Source of the DNA: Mangrovibacterium diazotrophicum
GTDB taxonomy: Bacteria > Bacteroidota > Bacteroidia > Bacteroidales > Prolixibacteraceae
DNA: 64,000 nt
Assembly: GCF_003610535.1 (NCBI RefSeq)
Contig: NZ_RAPN01000004.1
Location: 124,001 to 188,000, forward strand
Direction of reading: 5' to 3'
The notes under the pieces are model-generated. The model was not told the origin of the DNA. It saw only the letters and a list, made by a program, of their open reading frames with translations, and did not search any database. The position numbers and the translations under genes were made by a program. This document shows, in pieces, positions 22,106 through 31,445 of the stretch; positions within the stretch are counted from its first letter, which is position 1, and each line of letters starts with the position of its first letter.

Positions 22106-22853
22106 ACATAATCCTCCCGTCCAGTTTTGGTGAAATGGTTCTCCCTGCGTCGTATTCGTTTTGCATGTGTTCAATAAAACAATCCCGAAGTTTGATTCCG
22201 GTATTAATAATGGTCTCCCGGTTTTGAAACATGGTCATATCGTCTCCTCCGTTGGCTACGTAATCGATTGTTACCAGCCAGTAATTAATTCCTCTGTTCA
22301 CCGGTTTATTGTTGATCTCGAAGGTTTCCACTTTTCCATCTTTAATGGTTAGTTTCATACCCGCCACGCAGTCTCCTTCGTTTTCAGCAATCTTATCGGC
22401 CATCTTCCAAAGATCTTCTCCTTTCAGTTTCAGAATAACAATTTCATTCTCAAACGGCATCATTTCAAAAATTTTACCAACAGTTATTTTGCCCTTCGGA
22501 AGGTTGATGCGAATGCTGCCGTAATTTAAGAAAGCGGCGTCCGGAATAGGGCGTCCGGGATACCTTGAAGCGAACATCTGTCCTTCGTGTAAGATTAAGT
22601 CCGACAGGTAGTTGGTAAGTAAACTTTCGGGTTTCTTCTTGATCAGCTCAACGCTACTTTCTGCGATCACTTCATGCATTTCGCGGTCAAGTTCAGCTGA
22701 ATAGGGCTGTACGAAATTCACAATTGACGAGTCGATCGTTGAAATGTTTTGATAATTTGGAATATTATCAGCTTTGAAATCATGTACAATCAGTTTAGTT
22801 TTACAGGACAATAAGACTGATAAAGCGGCAATTAGGAGAACTATTTTACGCAT
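22098..22853 (-). CDS. 5'-nucleotidase C-terminal domain lipoprotein (251 aa)
   Basis: Lipoprotein signal ending LSVLLSC (Cys 17), then a single 5'-nucleotidase C-terminal domain with the conserved LNYGSIRINLPKGKIT and MMPFENEIVILKLKGEDL patterns. In most bacteria this domain follows the metallophosphoesterase domain in one chain. Here the two are separate genes in reversed order in one operon, and they probably work as a complex in the envelope. Confidence 0.9.
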   Translation of the reverse strand: MRKIVLLIAALSVLLSCKTKLIVHDFKADNIPNYQNISTIDSSIVNFVQPYSAELDREMHEVIAESSVELIKKKPESLLTNYLSDLILHEGQMFASRYPGRPIPDAAFLNYGSIRINLPKGKITVGKIFEMMPFENEIVILKLKGEDLWKMADKIAENEGDCVAGMKLTIKDGKVETFEINNKPVNRGINYWLVTIDYVANGGDDMTMFQNRETIINTGIKLRDCFIEHMQNEYDAGRTISPKLDGRIMYE

Positions 22854-22966
22854 CTGGTTTTATCGATTTCGAAAAAATTGAATAATTGTAAACTGAATCC
22901 GAAAAATCAGGGAATTTTTTAAACTTTCCAATTATTCCCGTGGTTTTTACTGAAACAAACGAATGC

Positions 22967-24040
22967 ATGAAAGAGTTAAAGTTAGAGTTTTCTGTTAACC
23001 AACTAACCAAGATAGTTGCAATTATTTTATTCAATCTAGTTTCACTTCCCCACCTGCATGCGCAGGATTACCCGACAGTAAAAGCCCAAAAAGGCGACGG
23101 TATCTACACGATTCTGAGACGAAATGGCCTTTCGCCGGGCGAATACATGAATGAGTTTCTTGAATTGAACAAGGGCAAAATTGGAAAGGACAATTCTGTT
23201 TTTGTTGGGCAAACCTACAAGCTACCGATTGTAAAAGGAGAGGAGAGTGCTCCGGCTCCGACGTCAACTACCGAAGTGAAAGCTACATCGTCTTCAGGCG
23301 GCAAATCAATGCGTAACAGTTTATATGGTGATAAGTACGAAAATTTCAAATTGGTAGATTCCAGTTTGAAAGGTGCCATATTCTACTTGGTGAGCGGGCA
23401 TGGCGGGCCCGACCCGGGCGCAATCGGGCATTTGGGAAACAGCCTATTGTGTGAAGACGAATATGCTTACGATGTCACGCTGCGTTTGTCGAAGGCGTTG
23501 GAAGAACGCGGCGCAAAAGTCTATATGATTATACAGGATAAAAAGGATGGTATTCGTGATGAAAGTATTTTGAAGCCGGATAAGGATGAAGTGTGTTATC
23601 CGGGAGATGCCATTCCGCGAAATCAAATGAGCCGGCTTCGTCAGCGTAAAGATGCGGTGAATAAATTGTATACAGCGAATAAAGGCCAATTTCAACGTTT
23701 GGTGGTCATCCACGTGGATTCGCGTAGTAAAGGAGAGAACATCGATGTGTTCTTCTACCACGACAAGAGAAGTAAGACCGGCAGTAAATTGGCCTGGAAC
23801 CTGCAGCAGACCTTCAAAGAAAAATACGATTATCATCAACCCAACCGCGGCTACCACGGAACCGTTTCTGACCGGAACTTGTTTATGCTGAAATACTCCT
23901 ATCCGGCAGCGGTTTTTATCGAGCTTGGTAATATTAACCACGGTCGCGATCAGCAGCGCTTCATGATGGAAAACAACCGTCAGGCTTTGGCTAACTGGCT
24001 TTGCGACGGCTTGGTCAAAGATTTTAATAACAACAAATGA
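22967..24040 (+). CDS. N-acetylmuramoyl-L-alanine amidase with LysM (357 aa)
   Basis: A signal peptide (IVAIILFNLVSLPHLHAQ), then a LysM-like part (VKAQKGDGIYTILRRNGL, about residues 38-90), a low-complexity linker, and an Amidase_3 domain. Zinc ligands are visible as VSGHGG, CEDEY and VIHVD, with the catalytic Glu in FIELGNI. It cleaves peptide stems from peptidoglycan. I chose the ATG at 22967 over a GTG 27 bases earlier. The next gene overlaps by four bases. Confidence 0.9.
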   Translation: MKELKLEFSVNQLTKIVAIILFNLVSLPHLHAQDYPTVKAQKGDGIYTILRRNGLSPGEYMNEFLELNKGKIGKDNSVFVGQTYKLPIVKGEESAPAPTSTTEVKATSSSGGKSMRNSLYGDKYENFKLVDSSLKGAIFYLVSGHGGPDPGAIGHLGNSLLCEDEYAYDVTLRLSKALEERGAKVYMIIQDKKDGIRDESILKPDKDEVCYPGDAIPRNQMSRLRQRKDAVNKLYTANKGQFQRLVVIHVDSRSKGENIDVFFYHDKRSKTGSKLAWNLQQTFKEKYDYHQPNRGYHGTVSDRNLFMLKYSYPAAVFIELGNINHGRDQQRFMMENNRQALANWLCDGLVKDFNNNK

Positions 24041-24444
24041 TTGAACTACCCGAAGGCAAGAGTCTGATTTTGTTTGACGGGTATTGTCATTTATGCAGCG
24101 GAGTCGTTCAGCGAATCCTTAAGTTCGACTCAAAACGAATTTTTGTGTTCGCTCCATTGGAAAGTGAAGTCGGAACGAAATGGAGAGCCCATTTTCAGAT
24201 TCCGGATTCAGTCGATTCCATTATCCTCATCGAAAAATCAGAAGCTTTTATTTATGCCGACGCAGCGCTGAAAATTGCCGGAGAGCTTGGAGGAATCTGG
24301 CGCATTTTTCAAATTGGCTACATGTTGCCCAAAAGCTGGCGGGATGCAATTTATCGTTGGATTGCCCGCAATCGGATGCATTGGTTCGGGCGTCGCAGCG
24401 CTTGTTGGTTGCCCGATGATTCGCTGAAAGATCGCTTTTTGTAG
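24037..24444 (+). CDS. DCC-family thiol-disulfide oxidoreductase-like protein (135 aa)
   Basis: The N-terminal motif FDGYCHLC (residues 14-21) is the diagnostic DxxCxxC of the DCC1/DUF393 family. The rest follows the family pattern, and the C-terminal half is basic. The function is a predicted redox protein in the thioredoxin-like fold. ATGA overlap with the amidase gene. Confidence 0.88.
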   Translation: MIELPEGKSLILFDGYCHLCSGVVQRILKFDSKRIFVFAPLESEVGTKWRAHFQIPDSVDSIILIEKSEAFIYADAALKIAGELGGIWRIFQIGYMLPKSWRDAIYRWIARNRMHWFGRRSACWLPDDSLKDRFL

Positions 24445-24456
24445 TTCCCTCGAAAC

Positions 24457-25005
24457 TTATTCGTACAGATCGAAATCACCTTCTTCGTTTTGTTTGAACC
24501 GTGCTGCCAGGTGGCCGGCCAGCTTGCTGATGTGTCCGGTTGCCTGTTCGGTTCCCTTTGTAATCGGCTTTTGCTGAAGTTTCAGCAACATCACACTGTA
24601 GAGCGCTTGAAGCATCACCTGCACATCATGCGCATTCACATCATTGCTTTTCAGCCTGAACTCGTCGAGCAGCGGCTTGGCAATTTGGTAGAGCGCTTTG
24701 TATTGGCGATCGTCCGGAGATTTTAGCAGCAAAAGGTGAAAATGATTTAAATCGTCGGTCACGTTCTTAATGGCCTGGATGTGTCCTTTTTCTTTGACCT
24801 GCTCCTTTTCCATCATCAACACCATATTTTTATAGTATTGGTAGATGTCGAGGCGGGTGTTTTCATCAACATTGAATTGAGACACCAGTACCGAGCCCAC
24901 TTTCTCCATATCGAAGTTCAAGGCTCTAAACAAGTCCTCCAGCTGCCAGATATACAGGATGTATTCTGCGATATTTGTTTTTCTTTTTTCTTGAGCAATC
25001 AGCAT
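24457..25005 (-). CDS. DUF4924 family protein (182 aa)
   Basis: From MLIAQEKRKTNIAEYILYIW onward it fits DUF4924, an all-helical Bacteroidota family of unknown function. I chose ATG 25005; an upstream in-frame ATG lies 84 bases earlier and overlaps the neighbouring gene, but would add a non-family leader. The gene lies in an operon with the S4 and peptidyl-tRNA hydrolase genes. Confidence 0.85.
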   Translation of the reverse strand: MLIAQEKRKTNIAEYILYIWQLEDLFRALNFDMEKVGSVLVSQFNVDENTRLDIYQYYKNMVLMMEKEQVKEKGHIQAIKNVTDDLNHFHLLLLKSPDDRQYKALYQIAKPLLDEFRLKSNDVNAHDVQVMLQALYSVMLLKLQQKPITKGTEQATGHISKLAGHLAARFKQNEEGDFDLYE

Positions 25006-25076
25006 ATGATGAAAATCCAAAGTTTCAAAATCCAAATTCCAAAGTTGAGCTTCGTTTTGCGACAGGGATTTGTCAG

Positions 25077-25487
25077 TTAAAAATCCCAATCGGCTTCCCA
25101 GTCGTGTTCGTCGGTTTCAAAGAAATCATCCAGGTCGCGACGTTCTTTTTTGGTTGGCCGGCCGGTTCCGCGATCACGCTGCAGGATAAACATGTGTTTT
25201 TGTGTCTCCAGGATATCCAGTTCTTCTTTCGGAGTCACATCCAGCATGTGCTCGGCCACCAGTTTGGCACCTACGCGTTTTTCAATCAACCCCAATACTT
25301 TAAAGCTGTAGGTAATGGGCGATTTCTTGATCTGGACAATGTCGCCCAGCTTGATCATTCGTGAAGGCTTTACCTGTACTTTGTCGACCATGACCCGTCC
25401 TTTGCGGCAGGCCTCGGTTGCCTGGCTGCGCGTTTTGAACAGGCGCACAGCCCAAAGCCATTTATCGATTCGTACCTGGTGCTCCAT
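25077..25487 (-). CDS. hslR: RNA-binding S4-domain protein, Hsp15-like (136 aa)
   Basis: S4 domain in the first about 65 residues (VRIDKWLWAVRLFKTRSQAT, then GRVMVDKVQVKPSRMIKLGD). Family members bind stalled 50S subunits or 23S rRNA. Length is normal. It overlaps the pth stop by one base and shares its ribosome-rescue theme. Confidence 0.88.
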   Translation of the reverse strand: MEHQVRIDKWLWAVRLFKTRSQATEACRKGRVMVDKVQVKPSRMIKLGDIVQIKKSPITYSFKVLGLIEKRVGAKLVAEHMLDVTPKEELDILETQKHMFILQRDRGTGRPTKKERRDLDDFFETDEHDWEADWDF

Positions 25488-26053
25488 TACTTACGCTTGT
25501 TGAATTCGTTCATCGTTTGGGCAATTCCAATTGTCCCGAAACTTTTGATGATTTCAATACTGGTATCAATTTTCAAGGGCAGGTCGAGCGCTTCGTCCTT
25601 GCTCCATTCGCCCAAAACGTAGTTCACTTGCTGACCTCTGCGGAAATCGTCGCCAATGCCGAAGCGAAGGCGTGCATAGTCGTTGCGGCCCAAACATTCC
25701 TGAATGCTTTTCAGCCCGTTGTGACCGGCATCGCCGCCTTTAGCGCGCAGGCGCAGGGTGCCGAAAGGGAGAGCCAAATCATCGGTCAACACCAACAGGT
25801 TTTCGATTGGTATTTTCTCTTCTTTCAACCAGTATCGTACAGCCTGACCACTCAAGTTCATGTAGGTGGTCGGTTTCAGCAGAATATATGTCCGGGATTT
25901 GAATTTGAATTCAGCCACATAGCCGTAACGGCGGTCGCTAAAAACAATATTGGACGCATCTGCCAGAGCGTCCAATATTTTAAACCCGATGTTGTGCCGG
26001 GTGTTTTCGTACTCCTTCCCCGGATTTCCTAATCCAGTTATCAGATATTTCAT
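25487..26053 (-). CDS. pth: Peptidyl-tRNA hydrolase (188 aa)
   Basis: Releases tRNA from peptidyl-tRNA that has dropped off ribosomes. The fingerprint GLGNPG (residues 7-12) and catalytic His20 in TRHNIGF are present, with further conserved regions KPTTYMNLSGQAV and AGHNGLKSI. Length is standard. Confidence 0.96.
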   Translation of the reverse strand: MKYLITGLGNPGKEYENTRHNIGFKILDALADASNIVFSDRRYGYVAEFKFKSRTYILLKPTTYMNLSGQAVRYWLKEEKIPIENLLVLTDDLALPFGTLRLRAKGGDAGHNGLKSIQECLGRNDYARLRFGIGDDFRRGQQVNYVLGEWSKDEALDLPLKIDTSIEIIKSFGTIGIAQTMNEFNKRK

Positions 26054-26122
26054 TACAAATAGTATCAGTTTTTAAATCAAATTGATACGGTGCAGCTCAG
26101 GCTGCGAGGCAGAAAAGAAGAA

Positions 26123-26725
26123 TTACTTTTTCTTTCCTTTTGCCGGAGTTGCAGCAGCGGCAGCATTCATGGCAGCACGTGCAGCACGTGTAATCATGAT
26201 TGTTACAGCAGGAATTGATTTTGAGTTCATAATTTCCAGGTTGTCCACAGAAATTTGACCTACTTTAATACTTTGACCCAACTCCAGGTGGTCGATGTTC
26301 AATTTGATTGAATCCGGAAGATCTGTTGCCAAACCTTTTACTTTCAAACGACGAAGGTTCAATTTCATTTTACCCCCTGCACGCATACCTTTTGCGTAAC
26401 CTTCAACTTTTACAGGAACTTCAACTTTGATCGGTTTTGTAGGATCTACTTTCAGGAAGTCGATGTGAAGGATTTGTTCTTCAACCGCATGCCATTGAAT
26501 GTCTTGCATAATCGCAGTGTGCTCTTTACCGTCTACTGTCAGGTTGATCAGGTAAACGTTCGGAGTATAAACGATTTTACGGAACTCTGCAGCGTCAGCC
26601 TGGAAGTGAATTGGTTCTTCACCACCGTAAAGTACACAAGGTACTTTTTCTTCAGCTCTTAATTTTTTTGAATCTTTTTTACCAATGGCTGATCTCAATT
26701 CGCCATTAATTGCTACTGATTTCAT
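26123..26725 (-). CDS. rplY: 50S ribosomal protein L25/general stress protein Ctc (200 aa)
   Basis: N-terminal L25 domain (about residues 3-90) that binds 5S rRNA, then the TL5-type C-terminal beta domain (about 95-185), and an Ala/Lys-rich tail. This long form is usual outside enterobacteria. The gene lies between pth and prs, the classical prs-ctc-pth order seen in many bacteria. Confidence 0.95.
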   Translation of the reverse strand: MKSVAINGELRSAIGKKDSKKLRAEEKVPCVLYGGEEPIHFQADAAEFRKIVYTPNVYLINLTVDGKEHTAIMQDIQWHAVEEQILHIDFLKVDPTKPIKVEVPVKVEGYAKGMRAGGKMKLNLRRLKVKGLATDLPDSIKLNIDHLELGQSIKVGQISVDNLEIMNSKSIPAVTIMITRAARAAMNAAAAATPAKGKKK

Positions 26726-26840
26726 CTTTTTATAAATCTTAAATTAATAATTATGGTACTCAGTCCTCCCTTTTCGGTGAAAGGGCAAACAGCATACATA
26801 ACTTCATGCCGTGCGGAAAAAGCGGTGCAAAGATATAAAA

Positions 26841-27779
26841 TTACTTGAAATACAACGAGCTGATTGACTCATTTTTATATACTCGCATAATCGCTTCGCC
26901 GAAAGCACCTGCTACAGAGATGTATTTTATTTTTGAAGACTCGCGTTTTGGAGGAATTGAATCGGTAAAATAAACTTCCTGCAGAGCTGAATTCTCAATA
27001 CGTTCGTAAGCTGGTTCCGATAATAAACCGTGAGCAGCAAATGCACGAACCGAGTTCGCTCCTTCTTTGATCATCAGGCCGGCAGCAGTTGTAATTGTAC
27101 CGGCAGTATCGATCAGGTCGTCTACGATGATTACATCTTTATCGCGAACGTCACCAATCAGGGTCATGTCGCCAATCACATTCGCTTTAGCGCGCGATTT
27201 GTGGCAAATAACCATGTCGGTACCCAACATCTTGGCGTAAGTGTTGGCCCGTTTTGTACCACCTACGTCAGGCGATGCGATTACGACGTCGCGCAAGCCC
27301 ATTTTTTTAATAAACGGGATAAAGAGTGACGAAGCATACAGATGATCAACAGGGACATTGAAAAATCCTTGAATTTGGTCGGCGTGTAAATCCATCGTGA
27401 TCACACGGTCGACACCGGCGGCCGACAACAAATCGGCAACCAATTTGGCACCAATTGAAACACGCGGTTTGTCTTTACGGTCCTGACGGGCAAAACCAAA
27501 GTATGGCAACACAGCAATAATTTTGTATGCTGAAGCACGTTTGGCAGCGTCAATCATCAACAACAATTCCATCAGGTTGTCGCTTGGCGGAAAAGTAGAC
27601 TGGACAATAAAAACATGAGACCCGCGGATGGTCTCTTCGTAACATGGTTCAAATTCACCATCAGCGAAAACGGGGCAGCTTGACTTACCAAGATCTACTC
27701 CGACACTGTTGCAAATTTTTGAAGTTAAATACGTTGTGGCTGTTCCTGTAAAAATTTTAAGGGGTTTCTTGCTTCCCAT
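26841..27779 (-). CDS. prs: Ribose-phosphate pyrophosphokinase (312 aa)
   Basis: Makes PRPP from ribose 5-phosphate and ATP. The ATP site region RQDRKDKPR, the metal-binding MDLHADQIQGFF and the PRPP loop DDLIDTAGT are visible. From the ATG at 27779 the length is the family standard of about 312; an upstream in-frame start gives a non-homologous leader. Confidence 0.96.
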   Translation of the reverse strand: MGSKKPLKIFTGTATTYLTSKICNSVGVDLGKSSCPVFADGEFEPCYEETIRGSHVFIVQSTFPPSDNLMELLLMIDAAKRASAYKIIAVLPYFGFARQDRKDKPRVSIGAKLVADLLSAAGVDRVITMDLHADQIQGFFNVPVDHLYASSLFIPFIKKMGLRDVVIASPDVGGTKRANTYAKMLGTDMVICHKSRAKANVIGDMTLIGDVRDKDVIIVDDLIDTAGTITTAAGLMIKEGANSVRAFAAHGLLSEPAYERIENSALQEVYFTDSIPPKRESSKIKYISVAGAFGEAIMRVYKNESISSLYFK

Positions 27780-27912
27780 ATTTACGTTTTTAATTAAGTG
27801 CCTTGGAGATGGTCGCAAAGGTAAAAAAAACTTCAAATTATCGTGAAAAAATCGACTTTCAACTTTCGCTTTTTTCGGAATCGTTCACGACTGAAGAATT
27901 TGATTTTCACGA

Positions 27913-28521
27913 TTAGACCATGTTTTCAAGGCTGGGGTCGGTTTCTGCTATGAAATTGAGAATTTCTTCCTTACCAAAGCCGGTTTCTGCCGAGCTCATG
28001 AAAATGGGGGGAAGTTCTTCCCAGGTTTTTCGAAGTTGTTTTTTGTAGGCAGCTACATTGCTGTGCAGCTGGTTTTTTCCGAGCTTGTCGCTCTTGGTAA
28101 ATATCAGGGCGAATGGAATTTGCTTCTCACCCAGCCATTCAATAAACTCCATGTCGATTTTTTGCGGTTCGTGACGGCAATCGACCAATACGAAAAGGCA
28201 ATAGAGGTTTTCGCGGTTGATGATGTAGTCGGAGATGTAGGCCTGGAATTTATTGCGTTGGTTTTTAGACACTTTGGCGTAGCCATATCCGGGCAAATCG
28301 ACCAGGTACCAATTATCGTTAATGACAAAGTGGTTGATGAGCTGTGTTTTGCCGGGGCGGCCTGAAGTTTTTGCCAGTTTCTTGTGGTTTGTCAGCATGT
28401 TGATGAGCGAGGATTTGCCAACATTGGAACGTCCGATAAAAGCAAATTCGGGCATGTTGGGATCCGGGCACTTCTGTACGCTGGAGTTACTCATCAAAAA
28501 ACGGGCAGTCTTTATTTCCAT
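27913..28521 (-). CDS. engB: Ribosome biogenesis GTP-binding protein EngB/YsxC (202 aa)
   Basis: GTPase needed for 50S assembly. Walker [10 protein letters not shown] (about 31-39), switch DLPGYGYA, and TKSD guanine-specificity motif are in order. Length is normal. Confidence 0.95.
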   Translation of the reverse strand: MEIKTARFLMSNSSVQKCPDPNMPEFAFIGRSNVGKSSLINMLTNHKKLAKTSGRPGKTQLINHFVINDNWYLVDLPGYGYAKVSKNQRNKFQAYISDYIINRENLYCLFVLVDCRHEPQKIDMEFIEWLGEKQIPFALIFTKSDKLGKNQLHSNVAAYKKQLRKTWEELPPIFMSSAETGFGKEEILNFIAETDPSLENMV

Positions 28522-28626
28522 TATTATTTGTGGCTGCGTTAAAGCTTTGATTTATTTGGTAAAAGTCGTGAGACACGATACGTGAGTACAAAGAACTCAA
28601 TACTCATGTCTCACTACTCAGGACTT

Positions 28627-29607
28627 CTATAAATGTACTTCCAATACTTTTACGTTCGGGCTAAGTGGTTTCAGTTTGTACTGGTGTACAGAAGCGGGAA
28701 CCAGAATTGTTTCGCCCATTTTTACTTTTTCCGTGTAGTCGGCGGTGCTGATTTCATATTCGCCTTCAACACAAATATAAATAACGAACGAGTCTAAACC
28801 GTAAATGTCTTTTTCAATGGTGGCGTCGAATTCGAGGATGCCGGTATTGAAGTAGTTACATTTGACAACATCAGTTCGTTTATTTTTTTCGATTGTATAA
28901 TCGGTTTTGTAGCTGTCGTTGTAAGTGAAGTCGATGGCGTCGACTGCCAACTCGGTGTGCAGTTCGCGTTCGTTGCCGTTGGCATCTTTACGGTCGTAGT
29001 CGTAAATACGGTAAGTGATGTCTGATGTCTGTTGAATTTCAGCCACCATAATTCCTTTGCCAATTGCGTGGACACGTCCGGCCGGCATGAAGAAAACATC
29101 GCCAGCTTCAACTTCAACGAAGTTCAGCACGTCCATGATTTCTTTTTGCTCCATCTTTTTCAAATAGGTCTCTTTGTCCATTGGGCCATTGAACCCAACC
29201 TGCAATTTGGAGCCTTTGTCGGCCTGCAGCACGTACCACATTTCGGTTTTTCCGAACGCCTGGTGACGTTCTTTGGCCATTTCGTCGTTCGGGTGAACTT
29301 GAACCGACAGGTCGTCGTTGGCGTCGATGAACTTGATCAGCAATGGAAATTCAACGCTGAATTTTTCATATACTTTGTCGCCAACCAGGTCGCCCATGTA
29401 AACTTCGATGAGTTCTTCGAGGTTGTTGCCAGCTAAAAAGCCGTTGCTAACTTCCGAAATATTACCGGTAACGCCCGAAAGTTCCCAGCTTTCGCCACAG
29501 TTGGGCAGGTCGCCGAAATCTTTGCCAAGGGCTGTTTTCAACTTATGACCACCCCAGATCTTGTCGTGGTAAAGTGGTGTGAATTTAAGAGGATAAAGGT
29601 TCTGCAT
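28627..29607 (-). CDS. manA: Mannose-6-phosphate isomerase, class I type (326 aa)
   Basis: Interconverts fructose 6-phosphate and mannose 6-phosphate. The zinc-site residues are visible in SVQVHPND and KTEMWYVL, with the cupin barrel following (VHAIGKGIMVAEIQQTSD). Length fits the small bacterial type. Confidence 0.92.
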   Translation of the reverse strand: MQNLYPLKFTPLYHDKIWGGHKLKTALGKDFGDLPNCGESWELSGVTGNISEVSNGFLAGNNLEELIEVYMGDLVGDKVYEKFSVEFPLLIKFIDANDDLSVQVHPNDEMAKERHQAFGKTEMWYVLQADKGSKLQVGFNGPMDKETYLKKMEQKEIMDVLNFVEVEAGDVFFMPAGRVHAIGKGIMVAEIQQTSDITYRIYDYDRKDANGNERELHTELAVDAIDFTYNDSYKTDYTIEKNKRTDVVKCNYFNTGILEFDATIEKDIYGLDSFVIYICVEGEYEISTADYTEKVKMGETILVPASVHQYKLKPLSPNVKVLEVHL

Positions 29608-29631
29608 GGAATAGGTTATATAAATTAAAAA

Positions 29632-29931
29632 TTAAAATTCGAAATCTACCGCAGCCCGATTTTCGGTGAACTCTTTTACCAGTTCAACAACTTTCAGGTG
29701 TTCGGGGTGAACAGCGTACGTTTTCAGGTCGGCTTCGTTCTCGAAATGAGTAATCAAACAAAGATCGAATGATTTTGCATCGAGTTCGTAGTTGGTGCCT
29801 ACCTCAATGTACTTCAATTCAGCGATTTTTTCTTTCAGTCCAAGCAGAGCAGCTTTTAGTTGGTTTAATTTTTCTTGTTTCTCGTCGGAAGGATATGCTT
29901 TGAATTTAAATAGCACAACGTGATTCAACAT
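29632..29931 (-). CDS. Dabb (stress-responsive A/B barrel) domain protein (99 aa)
   Basis: Single dimeric alpha-beta barrel with the start MLNHVVLFKFK and a central EVGTNYEL/DLCLITHFENEADLKTY pattern. Function unknown. It is transcribed toward manA with a 24-bp gap. Confidence 0.88.
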   Translation of the reverse strand: MLNHVVLFKFKAYPSDEKQEKLNQLKAALLGLKEKIAELKYIEVGTNYELDAKSFDLCLITHFENEADLKTYAVHPEHLKVVELVKEFTENRAAVDFEF

Positions 29932-30034
29932 GATCTTGCTGTATTGAATGATTAATTACTGCGCGAATTTAATACTTTCAAATCAAGCTGCCATAAAGCT
30001 GCAAAATCATTTCCCGAATTAAGATTTCATCTTT

Positions 30035-30042
30035 TATCTTTG
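30035..30042 (+). promoter_or_regulatory. -7 promoter box before udk
   Basis: TATCTTTG matches TAnnTTTG, 15 bp before the ATG. The upstream TTTC at 30010-30013 is an imperfect -33 element. Confidence 0.5.
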
Positions 30043-30057
30043 GCGTAAAAAGATAAT

Positions 30058-30663
30058 ATGATCATCATTGGCATTGCAGGTGGCACTGGATCAGGCAAAA
30101 CAACTGTTGTTAACAAAATCGCAAATCAGTTTTCCGAGTCAGAAGTGGCCATTTTATCGCAGGACTCCTATTACAAAGATAACAGTCACTTAACACTCGA
30201 GGAGAGACGTTTGCTGAATTTTGACCACCCGGATTCGATTGAGTTTTCCTTATTGAACAAACATTTGGAGCAATTGAAAAAGGGAATGCCGATTGAAGAA
30301 CCGGAATACTCGTATCTGACTTGTACCCGTTCCGAACAAACAACCACTGTTCAACCCAAGCCCGTTGTCATTGTCGAGGGGATTTTGGTGCTGGCTAACT
30401 CCAGCCTCCGCAAGCTGATGGATATCAAGGTTTTTGTGGATTGCGATTCGGATCTGAGGCTGTCGCGGGTTATTCAGCGCGACATTATTGAACGTGGACG
30501 TGACGTTCAGTCAACATTGACCCGCTACGAAGAAACGGTGCGTCCGAGCCATTTGCAGTTTATTGAACCGACCAAACGCTTCGCCGACATCATCGTGCCG
30601 GAGGGCGGAAACAACGAAGTGGCCATTCGTATTTTGACCAATTTCATCAAGCAAATTTTATAA
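30058..30663 (+). CDS. udk: Uridine kinase (201 aa)
   Basis: Phosphorylates uridine and cytidine in pyrimidine salvage. P-loop GGTGSGKTT (residues 8-16), substrate region DHPDSIEF, and the lid RDIIERGRD are present. Length is typical. It precedes an exonuclease gene by three bases, so they share an operon. Confidence 0.95.
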   Translation: MIIIGIAGGTGSGKTTVVNKIANQFSESEVAILSQDSYYKDNSHLTLEERRLLNFDHPDSIEFSLLNKHLEQLKKGMPIEEPEYSYLTCTRSEQTTTVQPKPVVIVEGILVLANSSLRKLMDIKVFVDCDSDLRLSRVIQRDIIERGRDVQSTLTRYEETVRPSHLQFIEPTKRFADIIVPEGGNNEVAIRILTNFIKQIL

Positions 30664-30666
30664 GCA

Positions 30667-31392
30667 ATGCTGTACAACCTCAATATTGAAGACGTTCTTT
30701 TTTTGGATATCGAAACGGTGCCTCAATACCCGGCTTTCAGCGAGGTGCCCGAAAAGTTTCAAAAGCTTTGGGAAAGCAAGTCCACTTTCTTCCGGAAGGA
30801 GGATCAGACGCCGGGCGAAGTTTACGAGCGGGCCGGTATCTATGCCGAGTTCGGGCGTATTATTTGTATTTCGGCTGGTTTTGTCGTGCAGAAGAACGGC
30901 GATCGGGTGTTTCGGGTAAAATCTTTTTATGATGACGACGAGCGAAAATTGCTGTCCGACTTCAATAACATGCTCGATAAATTTACCTCGCACACGTCAC
31001 GTTGTATTTGTGCCCACAACGGCCAGGAGTTTGACTATCCGTACATCGCGCGACGCTCGTTGATTTTGGGAGTGCGCTTGCCTCGAATTCTGAACATTGC
31101 CGGCATGAAACCCTGGGATGTGAAAGACAAGTTGCTAGATACGCTGCAGCTTTGGAAGTTCGGTGATTTTAAAAATTACACCTCACTAAGTTTGTTGTGC
31201 GCCGCTTTCGACATTCCGACCCCAAAGGATGATATTGACGGAAGCCAGGTGGCTTCGGTTTATTTCGAGGAGAATGATATCGACCGGATCATTCGTTATT
31301 GCGAAAAGGATACCTTGGCGGTTGCCAACCTCATGTTGCGTTACAAGGGCGAGGACATCATTTCGATGGATCAGATGGAAATCGTTCCTTAA
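30667..31392 (+). CDS. PolB-type 3'-5' exonuclease (predicted) (241 aa)
   Basis: DnaQ-like fold of the predicted PolB exonuclease family: FLDIETV (Asp14, Glu16), CAHNGQEFDYPYIARR, and CEKDTLAVANLMLRY with the final Asp. Likely a DNA or RNA trimming enzyme; the target is unknown. Confidence 0.9.
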   Translation: MLYNLNIEDVLFLDIETVPQYPAFSEVPEKFQKLWESKSTFFRKEDQTPGEVYERAGIYAEFGRIICISAGFVVQKNGDRVFRVKSFYDDDERKLLSDFNNMLDKFTSHTSRCICAHNGQEFDYPYIARRSLILGVRLPRILNIAGMKPWDVKDKLLDTLQLWKFGDFKNYTSLSLLCAAFDIPTPKDDIDGSQVASVYFEENDIDRIIRYCEKDTLAVANLMLRYKGEDIISMDQMEIVP

Positions 31393-31397
31393 GGGCG

Positions 31398-31443
31398 AAA
31401 ATCCTCGTTTGTGCACTTTCGAACAAACGAGGATTTTCATTCT
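31398..31443 (+). terminator. Strong bidirectional terminator
   Basis: AAAATCCTCGTTTGT (31398-31412) pairs with ACAAACGAGGATTTT (31423-31437), a 15-bp perfect stem with T-runs on both strands. It sits between convergent genes. Confidence 0.92.
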
Positions 31444-31445
31444 TT

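Noticed and set aside
28566-28620. Imperfect inverted repeat GTGAGACA and TGTCTCAC between engB and manA
   Set aside because: Short, interrupted and without a T-run; may only reflect repeated local sequence.
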